From NCBI RefSeq assembly GCF_021869535.1, contig NW_026262734.1, positions 78,492,339-78,556,338 of the forward strand: 64,000 nt of DNA, in the 5' to 3' direction. This stretch comes from Mytilus californianus (Eukaryota; Mollusca; Bivalvia; Mytilida; Mytilidae). The position numbers were made by a program, and so were the translations under genes. Under the pieces are notes generated by a model. The model worked only from the letters and a program-made list of their open reading frames with translations. It searched no databases and was not told the DNA's origin. Shown here one piece after another: positions 11,233 through 25,636 of this stretch; the first letter of the stretch is position 1, and each line of letters starts with the position of its first letter.

Positions 11233-14200
11233 TTGAAAACAACGTTCAAACCAATGATTGCGTTGGATAAAAACCGCAATTTTTATACGTGTGCATGTAA
11301 AACAAATTTCTTGGTAGAGGGGTCTAAATACAGCACAAACAACAATTTCCAAAAGACCAAAAAAAGTGAAAAAGTCTATTTTAACAAAACGCATTTGACT
11401 AGCAGGTCGAACAACTGATGTTCTTAAACCCTGCTGACTGCCATTGACAATTGCCAAATAAATTGATCACCAGATCTAACAAAATGGATCTTAATATTAA
11501 TTTAATACCAAACAGAAAACAATAAACTTGTGGAAAAGATGGTATACGACAAACATGAGGTGCAAAAATTTGTACACCATATCCGGATTTCGACAATTAA
11601 TGTCTCTTCAGTGATGTTAGGGATCGAAACGGTATTTGGAAGGCCATATAATTTACCTCAATTTAGGAAAGACTCTTGAATTTTAAAGAGTCGAAATAGG
11701 ATGAACGGATCATATAAACCCAAAGGAAAATATAATACAAGCCCAAACGAAAAAATATATAAAAGTCTAAATTGAAAACAACGTTCAAACCTATGATTGC
11801 GTTGGATAAAAACCGTAATTTTTATACGTGTGCATGTAAAACAAATTTCTTGGTAGAGGGGTCTAAATACAGCACAAACAACAATTTCCAAAAGACCAAA
11901 AAAAGTGAAAAAGTCTATTTTAACAAAACGCATTTGACTAGCAGGTCGAACAACTGATGTTCTTAAACCCTGCTGACTGCCATTGGCAATTGCCAAATAA
12001 ATTGATCACCAGATCTAACAAAATGGATCTTAATATTAATTTAATACCAAACAGAAAACAATAAACTTGTGGAAAAGATGGTATACGACAAACATGAGGT
12101 GCAAAAATTTGTACACCATATCCGGATTTCGACAATTAATGTCTCTTCAGTGATGTTAGGGATCGAAACGGTATTTGGAAGGCCATATAATTTACCTCAA
12201 TTTAGGAAAGACTCTTGAATTTTAAAGAGTCGAAATAGGATGAACGGATCATATAAACCCAAAGGAAAATATAATACAAGCCCAAACGAAAAAATATATA
12301 AAAGTCTAAATTGAAAACAACGTTCAAACCAATGATTGCGTTGGATAAAAACCGCAATTTTTATACGTGTGCATGTAAAACAAATTTCTTGGTAGAGGGG
12401 TCTAAATACAGCACAAACAACAATTTCCAAAAGACCAAAAAAAGTGAAAAAGTCTATTTTAACAAAACGCATTTGACTAGCAGGTCGAACAACTGATGTT
12501 CTTAAACCCTGCTGACTGCCATTGGCAATTGCCAAATAAATTGATCACCAGATCTAACAAAATGGATCTTAATATTAATTTAATACCAAACAGAAAACAA
12601 TAAACTTGTGGAAAAGATGGTATACGACAAACATGAGGTGCAAAAATTTGTACACCATATCCGGATTTCGACAATTAATGTCTCTTCAGTGATGTTAGGG
12701 ATCGAAACGGTATTTGGAAGGCCATATAATTTACCTCAATTTAGGAAAGACTCTTGAATTTTAAAGAGTCGAAATAGGATGAACGGATCATATAAACCCA
12801 AAGGAAAATATAATACAAGCCCAAACGAAAAAATATATAAAAGTCTAAATTGAAAACAACGTTCAAACCTATGATTGCGTTGGATAAAAACCGTAATTTT
12901 TATACGTGTGCATGTAAAACAAATTTCTTGGTAGAGGGGTCTAAATACAGCACAAACAACAATTTCCAAAAGACCAAAAAAAGTGAAAAAGTCTATTTTA
13001 ACAAAACGCATTTGACTAGCAGGTCGAACAACTGATGTTCTTAAACCCTGCTGACTGCCATTGGCAATTGCCAAATAAATTGATCACCAGCTCTAACAAA
13101 ATGGATCTTAATATTAATTTAATACCAAACAGAAAACAATAAACTTGTGCAAAAGATGGTATACCACAAACATGAGGTGCAACAATTTGTACACCATATC
13201 CGGATTTCGACAATTAATGTCTCTTCAGTGATGTTAGGGATCGAAACGGTATTTGGAAGGCCATATAATTTACCTCAATTTAGGAAAGACTCTTGAATTT
13301 TAAAGAGTCGAAATAGGATGAACGGATCATATAAACCTAAAGGAAAATATAATACAAGCCCAAACGAAAAAATATATAAAAGTCTAAATTGAAAACAACG
13401 TTCAAACCTATGATTGCGTTGGATAAAAACCGCAATTTTTATACGTGTGCATGTAAAACAAATTTCTTGGTAGAGGGGTCTAAATACAGCACAAACAACA
13501 ATTTCCAAAAGACCAAAAAAAGTGAAAAAGTCTATTTTAACAAAACGCATTTGACTAGCAGGTCGAACAACTGATATTCTTAAACCCTGCTGACTGCCAT
13601 TGGCGATTGCCAAATAAATTGATCACCAGATCTAACAAAATGGATCTTAATATTAATTTAATACCAAACAGAAAACAATAAACTTGTGGAAAAGATGGTA
13701 TACGACAAACATGAGGTGCAAAAATTTGTACACCATATGCGGATTTCGACAATTAATGTCTCTTCAGTGATGTTAGGGATCGAAACGGTATTTGGAAGGC
13801 CATATAATTTACCTCAATTTAGGAAAGACTCTTGAATTTTAAAGAGTCGAAATAGGATGAACGGATCATATAAACCCAAAGGAAAATATAATACAAGCCC
13901 AAACGAAAAAATATATAAAAGTCTAAATTGAAAACAACGTTCAAACCAATGATTGCGTTGGATAAAAACCGCAATTTTTATACGTGTGCATGTAAAACAA
14001 ATTTCTTGGTAGAGGGGTCTAAATACAGCACAAACAACAATTTCCAAAAGACCAAAAAAAGTGAAAAAGTCTATTTTAACAAAACGCATTTGACTAGCAG
14101 GTCGAACAACTGATGTTCTTAAACCCTGCTGACTGCCATTGGCAATTGCCAAATAAATTGATCACCAGATCTAACAAAATGGATCTTAATATTAATTTGA

Positions 14201-16083
14201 TACCAAACAGAAAACAATAAACTTGTGGAAAAGATGGTATACCACAAACATGAGGTGCAAAAATTTGTACACCATATCCGGATTTCGACAATTAATGTCT
14301 CTTCAGTGATGTTAGGGATCGAAACGGTATATGGAAGGCCATATAATTTACCTCAATTTAGGAAAGACTCTTGAATTTTAAAGAGTCGAAATAGGATGAA
14401 CGGATCATATAAACCCAAAGGAAAATATAATACAAGCCCAAACGAAAAAATATATAAAAGTCTAAATTGAAAACAACGTTCAAACCTATGATTGCGTTGG
14501 ATAAAAACCGCAATTTTTATACGTGTGCATGTAAAACAAATTTCTTGGTAGAGGGATCTAAATACAGCACAAACAACAATTTCCAAAAGACCAAAAAAAG
14601 TGAAAAAGTATATTTTAACAAAACGCATTTGACTAGCAGGTCGAACAACTGATGTTCTTCAACCCTGCTGACTGCCATTGGCAATTGCCAAATAAATTGA
14701 TCACCAGATCTAACAAAATGGATCTTAATATTAATTCAATACCAAACAGAAAACAATAAACTTGTGGAAAAGATGGTATACGACAAACATGAGGTGCAAA
14801 AATTTGTACACCATATCCGGATTTCGACAATTAATGTCTCTTCAGTGATGTTAGGGATCGAAACGGTATTTGGAAGGCCATATAATTTACCTCAATTTAG
14901 GAAAGACTCTTGAATTTTAAAGAGTCGAAATAGGATGAACGGATCATATAAACCCAAAGGAAAATATAATACAAGCCCAAACGAAAAAATATATAAAAGT
15001 CTAAATTGAAAACAACGTTCAAACCAATGATTGCGTTGGATAAAAACCGCAATTTTTATACGTGTGCATGTAAAACAAATTTCTTGGTAGAGGGGTCTAA
15101 ATACAGCACAAACAACAATTTCCAAAAGACCAAAAAAAGTGAAAAAGTCTATTTTAACAAAACGCATTTGACTAGCAGGTCGAACAACTGATGTTCTTAA
15201 ACCCTGCTGACTGCCATTGGCAATTGCCAAATAAATTGATCACCAGATCTAACAAAATGGATCTTAATATTAATTTAATACCAAACAGAAAACAATAAAC
15301 TTGTGGAAAAGATGGTATACCACAAACATGAGGTGCAAAAATTTGTACACCATATCCGGATTTCGACAATTAATGTCTCTTCAGTGATGTTAGGGATCGA
15401 AACGGTATTTGGAAGGCCATATAATTTACCTCAATTTAGGAAAGACTCTTGAATTTTAAAGAGTCGAAATAGGATGAACGGATCATATAAACCCAAAGGA
15501 AAATATAATACAAGCCCAAACGAAAAAATATATAAAAGTCTAAATTGAAAACAACGTTCAAACCTATGATTGCGTTGGATAAAAACCGCAATTTTTATAC
15601 GTGTGCATGTAAAACAAATTTCTTGGTAGAGGGGTCTAAATACAGCACAAACAACAATTTCCAAAAGACCAAGAAAAGTGAAAAAGTCTATTTTAACAAA
15701 ACGCATTTGACTAGCAGGTCGAACAACTGATATTCTTAAACCCTGCTGACTGCCATTGGCGATTGCCAAATAAATTGATCACCAGATCTAACAAAATGGA
15801 TCTTAATATTAATTTAATACCAAACAGAAAACAATAAACTTGTGGAAAAGATGGTATACGACAAACATGAGGTGCAAAAATTTGTACACCATATCCGGAT
15901 TTCGACAATTAATGTCTCTTCAGTGATGTTAGGGATCGAAACGGTATTTGGAAGGCCATATAATTTACCTCAATTTAGGAAAGACTCTTGAATTTTAAAG
16001 AGTCGAAATAGGATGAACGGATCATATAAACCCAAAGGAAAATATAATACAAGCCCAAACGAAAAAATATATAAAAGTCTAAA

Positions 16084-19000
16084 TTGAAAACAACGTTCAA
16101 ACCAATGATTGCGTTGGATAAAAACCGCAATTTTTATACGTGTGCATGTAAAACAAATTTCTTGGTAGAGGGGTCTAAATACAGCACAAACAACAATTTC
16201 CAAAAGACCAAAAAAAGTGAAAAAGTCTATTTTAACAAAACGCATTTGACTAGCAGGTCGAACAACTGATGTTCTTAAACCCTGCTGACTGCCATTGGCA
16301 ATTGCCAAATAAATTGAAAACCAGATCTAACAAAATGGATCTTAATATTAATTTAATACCAAACAGAAAACAATAAACTTGTGGAAAAGATGGTATACCA
16401 CAAACATGAGGTGCAAAAATTTGTACACCATATCCGGATTTCGACAATTAATGTCTCTTCAGTGATGTTAGGGATCGAAACGGTATTTGGAAGGCCATAT
16501 AATTTACCTCAATTTAGGAAAGACTCTTGAATTTTAAAGAGTCGAAATAGGATGAACGGATCATATAAACCCAAAGGAAAATATAATACAAGCCCAAACG
16601 AAAAAATATATAAAAGTCTAAATTGAAAACAACGTTCAAACCTATGATTGCGTTGGATAAAAACCGTAATTTTTATACGTGTGCATGTAAAACAAATTTC
16701 TTGGTAGAGGGGTCTAAATACAGCACAAACAACAATTTCCAAAAGACCAAAAAAAGTGAAAAAGTCTATTTTAACAAAACGCATTTGACTAGCAGGTCGA
16801 ACAACTGATGTTCTTAAACCCTGCTGACTGCCATTGGCAATTGCTAAATAAATTGATCACCAGATCTAACAAAATGGATCTTAATATTAATTTAATACCA
16901 AACAGAAAACAATAAACTTGTGGAAAAGATGGTATAACACAAACATGAGGTGCAAAAATTTGTACACCATATCCGGATTTCGACAATTAATGTCTCTTCA
17001 GTGATGTTAGGGATCGAAACGGTATTTGGAAGGCCATATAATTTACCTCAATTTAGGAAAGACTCTTGAATTTTAAAGAGTCGAAATAGGATGAACGGAT
17101 CATATAAACCCAAAGGAAAATATAATACAAGCCCAAACGAAAAAATATATAAAAGTCTAAATTGAAAACAACGTTCAAACCTATGATTGCGTTGGATAAA
17201 AACCGCAATTTTTATACGTGTGCATGTAAAACAAATTTCTTGGTAGAGGGGTCTAAATACAGCACAAACAACAATTTCCAAAAGACCAAAAAAAGTGAAA
17301 AAGTCTATTTTAACAAAACGCATTTGACTAGCAGGTCGAACAACTGATATTCTTAAACCCTGCTGACTGCCATTGGCGATTGCCAAATAAATTGATCACC
17401 AGATCTAACAAAATGGATCTTAATATTAATTTAATACCAAACAGAAAACAATAAACTTGTGGAAAAGATGGTATACGACAAACATGAGGTGCAAAAATTT
17501 GTACACCATATGCAGATTTCGACAATTAATGTCTCTTCAGTGATGTTAGGGATCGAAACGGTATTTGGAAGGCCATATAATTTACCTCAATTTAGGAAAG
17601 ACTCTTGAATTTTAAAGAGTCGAAATAGGATGAACGGATCATATAAACCCAAAGGAAAATATAATACAAGCCCAAACGAAAAAATATATAAAAGTCTAAA
17701 TTGAAAACAACGTTCAAACCTATGATTGCGTTGGATAAAAACCGTAATTTTTATACGTGTGCATGTAAAACAAATTTCTTGGTAGAGGGGTCTAAATACA
17801 GCACAAACAACAATTTCCAAAAGACCAAAAAAAGTGAAAAAGTCTATTTTAACAAAAAGCATTTGACTAGCAGGTCGAACAACTGATGTTCTTAAACCCT
17901 GCTGACTGCCATTGGCAATTGCCAAATAAATTGATCACCAGATCTAACAAAATGGATCTTAATATTAATTTAATACCAAACAGAAAACAATAAACTTGTG
18001 GAAAAGATGGTATACCACAAACATGAGGTGCAAAAATTTGTACACCATATCCGGATTTCGACAATTAATGTCTCTTCAGTGATGTTAGGGATCGAAACGG
18101 TATTTGGAAGGCCATATAATTTACCTCAATTTAGGAAAGACTCTTGAATTTTAAAGAGTCGAAATAGGATGAACGGATCATATAAACCCAAAGGAAAATA
18201 TAATACAAGCCCAAACGAAAAAATATATAAAAGTCTAAATTGAAAACAACGTTCAAACCTATGATTGCGTTGGATAAAAACCGCAATTTTTATACGTGTG
18301 CATGTAAAACAAATTTCTTGGTAGAGGGGTCTAAATACAGCACAAACAACAATTTCCAAAAGACCAAAAAAAGTGAAAAAGTCTATTTTAACAAAACGCA
18401 TTTGACTAGCAGGTCGAACAACTGATATTCTTAAACCCTGCTGACTGCCATTGGCGATTGCCAAATAAATTGATCACCAGATCTAACAAAATGGATCTTA
18501 ATATTAATTTAATACCAAACAGAAAACAATAAACTTGTGGAAAAGATGGTATACGACAAACATGAGGTGCAAAAATTTGTACACCATATCCGGATTTCGA
18601 CAATTAATGTCTCTTCAGTGATGTTAGGGATCGAAACGGTATTTGGAAGGCCATATAATTTACCTCAATTTAGGAAAGACTCTTGAATTTTAAAGAGTCG
18701 AAATAGGATGAACGGATCATATAAACCCAAAGGAAAATATAATACAAGCCCAAACGAAAAAATATATAAAAGTCTAAATTGAAAACAACGTTCAAACCAA
18801 TGATTGCGTTGGATAAAAACCGCAATTTTTATACGTGTGCATGTAAAACAAATTTCTTGGTAGAGGGGTCTAAATACAGCACAAACAACAATTTCCAAAA
18901 GACCAAAAAAAGTGAAAAAGTCTATTTTAACAAAACGCATTTGACTAGCAGGTCGAACAACTGATGTTCTTAAACCCTGCTGACTGCCATTGGCAATTGC

Positions 19001-20934
19001 CAAATAAATTGAAAACCAGATCTAACAAAATGGATCTTAATATTAATTTAATACCAAACAGAAAACAATAAACTTGTGGAAAAGATGGTATACCACAAAC
19101 ATGAGGTGCAAAAATTTGTACACCATATCCGGATTTCGACAATTAATGTCTCTTTAGTGATGTTAGGGATCGAAACGGTATTTGGAAGGCCATATAATTT
19201 ACCTCAATTTAGGAAAGACTCTTGAATTTTAAAGAGTCGAAATAGGATGAACGGATCATATAAACCCAAAGGAAAATATAATACAAGCCCAAACGAAAAA
19301 ATATATAAAAGTCTAAATTGAAAACAACGTTCAAACCTATGATTGCGTTGGATAAAAACCGTAATTTTTATACGTGTGCATGTAAAACAAATTTCTTGGT
19401 AGAGGGGTCTAAATACAGCACAAACAACAATTTCCAAAAGACCAAAAAAAGTGAAAAAGTCTATTTTAACAAAAAGCATTTGACTAGCAGGTCGAACAAC
19501 TGATGTTCTTAAACCCTGCTGACTGCCATTGGCAATTGCCAAATAAATTGATCACCAGATCTAACAAAATGGATCTTAATATTAATTTAATACCAAACAG
19601 AAAACAATAAACTTGTGGAAAAGATGGTATACCACAAACATGAGGTGCAAAAATTTGTACACCATATCCGGATTTCGACAATTAATGTCTCTTCAGTGAT
19701 GTTAGGGATCGAAACGGTATTTGGAAGGCCATATAATTTACCTCAATTTAGGAAAGACTCTTGAATTTTAAAGAGTCGAAATAGGATGAACGGATCATAT
19801 AAACCCAAAGGAAAATATAATACAAGCCCAAACGAAAAAATATATAAAAGTCTAAATTGAAAACAACGTTCAAACCTATGATTGCGTTGGATAAAAACCG
19901 CAATTTTTATACGTGTGCATGTAAAACAAATTTCTTGGTAGAGGGGTCTAAATACAGCACAAACAACAATTTCCAAAAGACCAAAAAAAGTGAAAAAGTC
20001 TATTTTAACAAAACGCATTTGACTAGCAGGTCGAACAACTGATATTCTTAAACCCTGCTGACTGCCATTGGCGATTGCCAAATAAATTGATCACCAGATC
20101 TAACAAAATGGATCTTAATATTAATTTAATACCAAACAGAAAACAATAAACTTGTGGAAAAGATGGTATACGACAAACATTAGGTGCAAAAATTTGTACA
20201 CCATATGCGGATTTCGACAATTAATGTCTCTTCAGTGATGTTAGGGATCGAAACGGTATTTGGAAGGCCATATAATTTACCTCAATTTAGGAAAGACTCT
20301 TGAATTTTAAAGAGTCGAAATAGGATGAACGGATCATATAAACCCAAAGGAAAATATAATACAAGCCCAAACGAAAAAATATATAAAAGTCTAAATTGAA
20401 AACAACGTTCAAACCAATGATTGCGTTGGATAAAAACCGCAATTTTTATACGTGTGCATGTAAAACAAATTTCTTGGTAGAGGGGTCTAAATACAGCACA
20501 AACAACAATTTCCAAAAGACCAAAAAAAGTGAAAAAGTCTATTTTAACAAAACGCATTTGACTAGCAGGTCGAACAACTGATGTTCTTAAACCCTGCTGA
20601 CTGCCATTGGCAATTGCCAAATAAATTGATCACCAGATCTAACAAAATGGATCTTAATATTAATTTAATACCAAACAGAAAACAATAAACTTGTGGAAAA
20701 GATGGTATACTACAAACATGAGGTGCAAAAATTTGTACACCATATCCGGATTTCGACAATTAATGTCTCTTCAGTGATGTTAGAGATCGAAACGGTATTT
20801 GGAAGGCCATATAATCTACCTCAATTTAGGAAAGACTCTTGAATTTTAAAGAGTCGAAATAGGATGAACGGATCATATAAACCCAAAGGAAAATATAATA
20901 CAAGCCCAAACGAAAAAATATATAAAAGTCTAAA
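16084..20934. repeat. Nested 3- and 5-monomer higher-order repeats in the array centre
   Basis: A private attgaaaacc variant occurs near 16316 and 19011 (2,695 bp = 5 x 539). A private aacaaaaagc variant occurs at 17851 and 19468 (1,617 bp = 3 x 539). The catatgc(g/a)g variant occurs near 17508 and 20206 (5 monomers apart), and earlier near 13733. Shared rare variants at exact multiples of the monomer show block duplications of different sizes laid over each other. Confidence 0.85.
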
Positions 20935-23900
20935 TTGAAAACAACGTTCAAACCTATGATTGCGTTGGATAAAAACCGTAATTTTTATACGTGTGCATGT
21001 AAAACAAATTTCTTGGTAGAGGGGTCTAAATACAGCACAAACAACAATTTCCAAAAGACCAAAAAAAGTGAAAAAGTCTATTTTAACAAAACGCATTTGA
21101 CTAGCAGGTCGAACAACTGATGTTCTTAACCCCTGCTGACTGCCATTGGCGATTGCCAAATAAATTGATCACCAGATCTAACAAAATGGATCTTAATATT
21201 AATTTAATACCAAACAGAAAACAATAAACTTGTGGAAAAGATGGTATACCACAAACATGAGGTGCAAAAATTTGTACACCATATCCGGATTTCGACAATT
21301 AATGTCTCTTCAGTGATGTTAGGGATCGAAACGGTATTTGGAAGGCCATATAATTTTACCTCAATTTAGGAAAGACTCTTGAATTTTAAAGAGTCGAAAT
21401 AGGATGAACGGATCATATAAACCCAAAGGAAAATATAATACAAGCCCAAAAGAAAAAATATATAAAAGTCTAAATTGAAAACAACGTTCAAACCAATGAT
21501 TGCGTTGGATAAAAACCGCAATTTTTATACGTGTGCATGTAAAACAAATTTCTTGGTAGAGGGGTCTAAATACAGCACAAACAACAATTTCCAAAAGACC
21601 AAAAAAAGTGAAAAAGTCTTTTTTAACAAAACGCATTTGACTAGCTGGTCGAACAACTGATGTTCTTAAACCCTGCTGACTGCCATTGGCGATTGCCAAA
21701 TAAATTGATCACCAGATCTAACAAAATGGATCTTAATATTAATTTAATACCAAACAGAAAACAATAAACTTGTGGAAAAGATGGTATACCACAAACATGA
21801 GGTGCAAAAATTTGTACACCGTATCCGGATTTCGACAATTAATGTCTCTTCAGTGATGTTAGGGATCGAAACGGTATCTGGAAGGCCATATAATTTACCT
21901 CAATTTAGGAAAGACTCTTGAATTTTAAAGAGTCGAAATAGGATGAACGGATCATATAAACCCAAAGGAAAATATAATACAAGCCCAAACGAAAAAATAT
22001 ATAAAAGTCTAAATTGAAAACAAGGTTCAAACCTATGATTGCGTTGGATAAAAACCGCAATTTTTATACGTGTGCATGTAAAACAAATTTCTTGGTAGAG
22101 GGGTCTAAATACAGCACAAATAACAATTTCCAAAAGACCAAAAAAAAGTGAAAAAGTCTATTTTAACAAAACGCATTTGACTAGCAGTTCAAACAACTGA
22201 TGTTCTTAAACCCTGCTGACTGCCATTGGCAATTGCCAAATAAATTGATCACCAGATCTAACAAAATGGATCTTAATATTAATTTAATACCAAACAGAAA
22301 ACAATAAACTTGTGGAAAAGATGGTATACCACAAACATGAGGTGCAAAAATTTGTACACCATATCCGGATTTCGACAATTAATGTCTCTTCAGTGATGTT
22401 AGGGATCGAAACGGTATTTGGAGGGCCATATAATTTACCTCAATTTAGGAAAGACTCTTGAATTTTAAAGAGTCGAAATAGGATGAACGGATCATATAAA
22501 CCCAAAGGAAAATATAATACAAGCCCAAACGAAAAAATATATAAAAGTCTAAATTGAAAACAACGTTCAAACCTATGATTGCGTTGGATAAAAACCGCAA
22601 TTTTTATACGTGTGCATGTAAAACAAATTTCTTGATAGAGGGGTCTAAATACAGCACAAACAACAATTTCCAAAAGACCAAAAAAAGTGAAAAAGTCTAT
22701 TTTAACAAAACGCATTTGACAAGCAGGTCGAACAACTGATGTTCTTAAACCCTGCTGACTGCCATTGGCAATTGCCAAATAAATTGATCACCAGATCTAA
22801 CAAAATGGATCTTAATATTAATTTAATACCAAACAGAAAACAATAAACTTGTGGAAAAGATGGTATACCACAAACATGAGGTGCAAACATTTGTACACCA
22901 TATCCGGATTTCGACAATTAATGTCTCTTCAGTGATGTTAGGGATCGAAACGGTATTTGGAAGGCCATATAATTTACCTCAATTTAGGAAAGACTCTTGA
23001 AATTTAAAGAGTCGAAATAGGATGAACGGATCATATAAACCCAAAAGAAAATATTATACAAGCCCAAACGAAAAAATATATAAAAGTCTAAATTGAAAAC
23101 AACGTTCAAACCTATGATTGCGTTGGATAAAAACCGCAAATTTTATACGTGTGCATGGAAAACAAATTTCTTGGTAGAGGGGTCTAAATACAGCACAAAT
23201 AACAATTTCCAAAAGACCAAAAAAAGTGAAAAAGTCTATTTTACCAAAACGCATTTGACTAGCAGTTCGAACAACTGATGTTCTTCAACCCTGCTGACTG
23301 CCATTGGCAATTGCCAAATAAATTGATCACCAGATCTAACAAAATGGATCTTAATATTAATTTAATACCAAACAGAAAACAATAAACTTGTGGAAAAGAT
23401 GGTATACCACAAACATGAGGTGCAAAAATTTGTACACCATATCCGGATTTCGACAATTAATGTCTCTTCAGTGGTGTTAGGGATCGAAACGGTATTTGGA
23501 AGGCCATATAATTTACCTCAATTTAGGAAAGACTCTTGAATTTTAAAGAGTCGAAATAGGATGAACGGATCATATAAACCCAAAGGAAAATATAATACAA
23601 GCCCAAACGAAAAAATATATAAAAGTCTAAATTGAAAACAACGTTCAAACCTATGATTGCGTTGGATAAAAACCGCAATTTTTATACGTGTGCATGTAAA
23701 ACAAATTTCTTGGTAGAGGGGTCTAAATACAGCACAAACAACAATTTCCAAAAGACCAAAAAAAGTGAAAAAGTCTATTTTAACAAAACGCATTTGACTA
23801 GCAGGTCGACTACTGATGTTCTTAACCCCTGCTGACTGCCATTGGCGATTGCCAAATAAATTGATCACCAGATCTAACAAAATGGATCTTAATATTAATT

Positions 23901-25248
23901 TAATACCAAACAGAAAACAATAAACTTGTGGAAAAGATGGTATACGACAAACATTAGGTGCAAAAATTTGTACACCATATCCGGATTTCGACAATTAATG
24001 TCTCTTCAGTGATGTTAGGGATCGAAACGGTATTTGGAAGGCCATATAATTTACCTCAATTTAGGAAAGACTCTTGAATTTTAAAGAGTCGAAATAGGAT
24101 GAACGGATCATATAAACCCAAAGGAAAATATAATACAAGCCCAAACGAAAAAATATATAAAAGTCTAAATTGAAAACAACGTTCAAACCTATGATTGCGT
24201 TGGATAAAAACCGCAATTTTTATACGTGTGCATGTAAAACAAATTTCTTGGTAGAGGGGTCTAAATACAGCACAAACAACAATTTCCAAAAGACCAAAAA
24301 AAAAGTGAAAAAGTCTATTTTAACAAAACGCATTTGACTAGCAGGTCGTACAACTGATGTTCTTAAACCCTGCTGACTGCCATTGGCGATTGTCAAATAA
24401 ATTGATCACCAGATCTAACAAAATGGATCTTAATATTAATTTAATACCAAACAGAAAACAATAAACTTGTGGAAAAGATGGTATACCACAAACATGAGGT
24501 GCAAAAATTTGTACACCGTATCCGGATTTCGACAATTAATGTCTCTTCAGTGATGTTAGGGATCGAAACGGTATTTGGAAGGCCATATAATTTACCTCAA
24601 TTTAGGAAAGACTCTTGAATTTTAAAGAGTCGAAATAGGATGAACGGATCATATAAACCCAAAGGAAAATATAATACAAGCCCAAACGAAAAAATATATA
24701 AAAGTCTAAATTGAAAACAACGTTCAAACCTATGATTGCGTTGGATAAAAACCGCAATTTTTATACGTGTGCATGTAAAACAAATTTCTTGGTAGAGGGG
24801 TCTAAATACAGCACAAACAACAATTTCCAAAAGACCAAAAAAAGTGAAAAAGTCTATTTTAACAAAACGCATTTGACTAGCAGGTCGAACAACTGATATT
24901 CTTAAACCCTGCTGACTGCCATTGGCGATTGCCAAATAAATTGATCACCAGACCTAACAAAATGGATCTTAATATTAATTTAATACCAAACAGAAAACAA
25001 TAAACTTGTGGAAAAGATGGTATACCACAAACATGAGGTGCAAAAATTTGTACACCATATCCGGATTTCGACAATTAATGTCTCTTCAGTGATGTTAGAG
25101 ATCGAAACGGTATTTGGAAGGCCATATAATTTACCTCAATTTAGGAAAGACTCTTGAATTTTAAAGAGTCGAAATAGGATGAACGGATCATATAAACCCA
25201 AAGGAAAATATAATACAAGCCCAAACGAAAAATATATAAAAGTCTAAA

Positions 25249-25636
25249 TTGAAAACAACGTTCAAACCTATGATTGCGTTGGATAAAAACCGCAATTTTT
25301 ATACGTGTGCATGTAAAACAAATTTCTTGGTAGAGGGGTCTAAATACAGCACAAACAACAATTTCCAAAAGACCAAAAAAAGTGAAAAAGTCTATTTTAA
25401 CAAAACGCATTTGACTAGCAGGTCGAACAACTGATGTTCTTAAACCCTGCTGACTGCCATTGGCGATTGCCAAATAAATTGATCACCAGATCTAACAAAA
25501 TGGATCTTAATATTAATTTAATACCAAACAGAAAACAATAAAGAATTTTAAAGAGTCGAAATAGGATGAACGGATCATGTAAAACCAAAGGAAAATATAA
25601 TACAAGCCCAAACGAAAAAATATATAAAAGTCTAAA
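25249..25636. repeat. Internally deleted satellite monomer (388 bp)
   Basis: Near 25542 the sequence jumps from aaacaataaa directly to gaattttaaagag. About 150 bp is missing, from cttgtggaaaag through to the first arm of the hairpin. The junction joins two minus-strand frames into one longer frame (25861-25415), which is an artefact of the deletion. Confidence 0.9.

Noticed and set aside
23518-23994. 158-residue minus-strand frame as a real gene
   Set aside because: Two satellite frames joined by local substitutions and a short deletion in one monomer.
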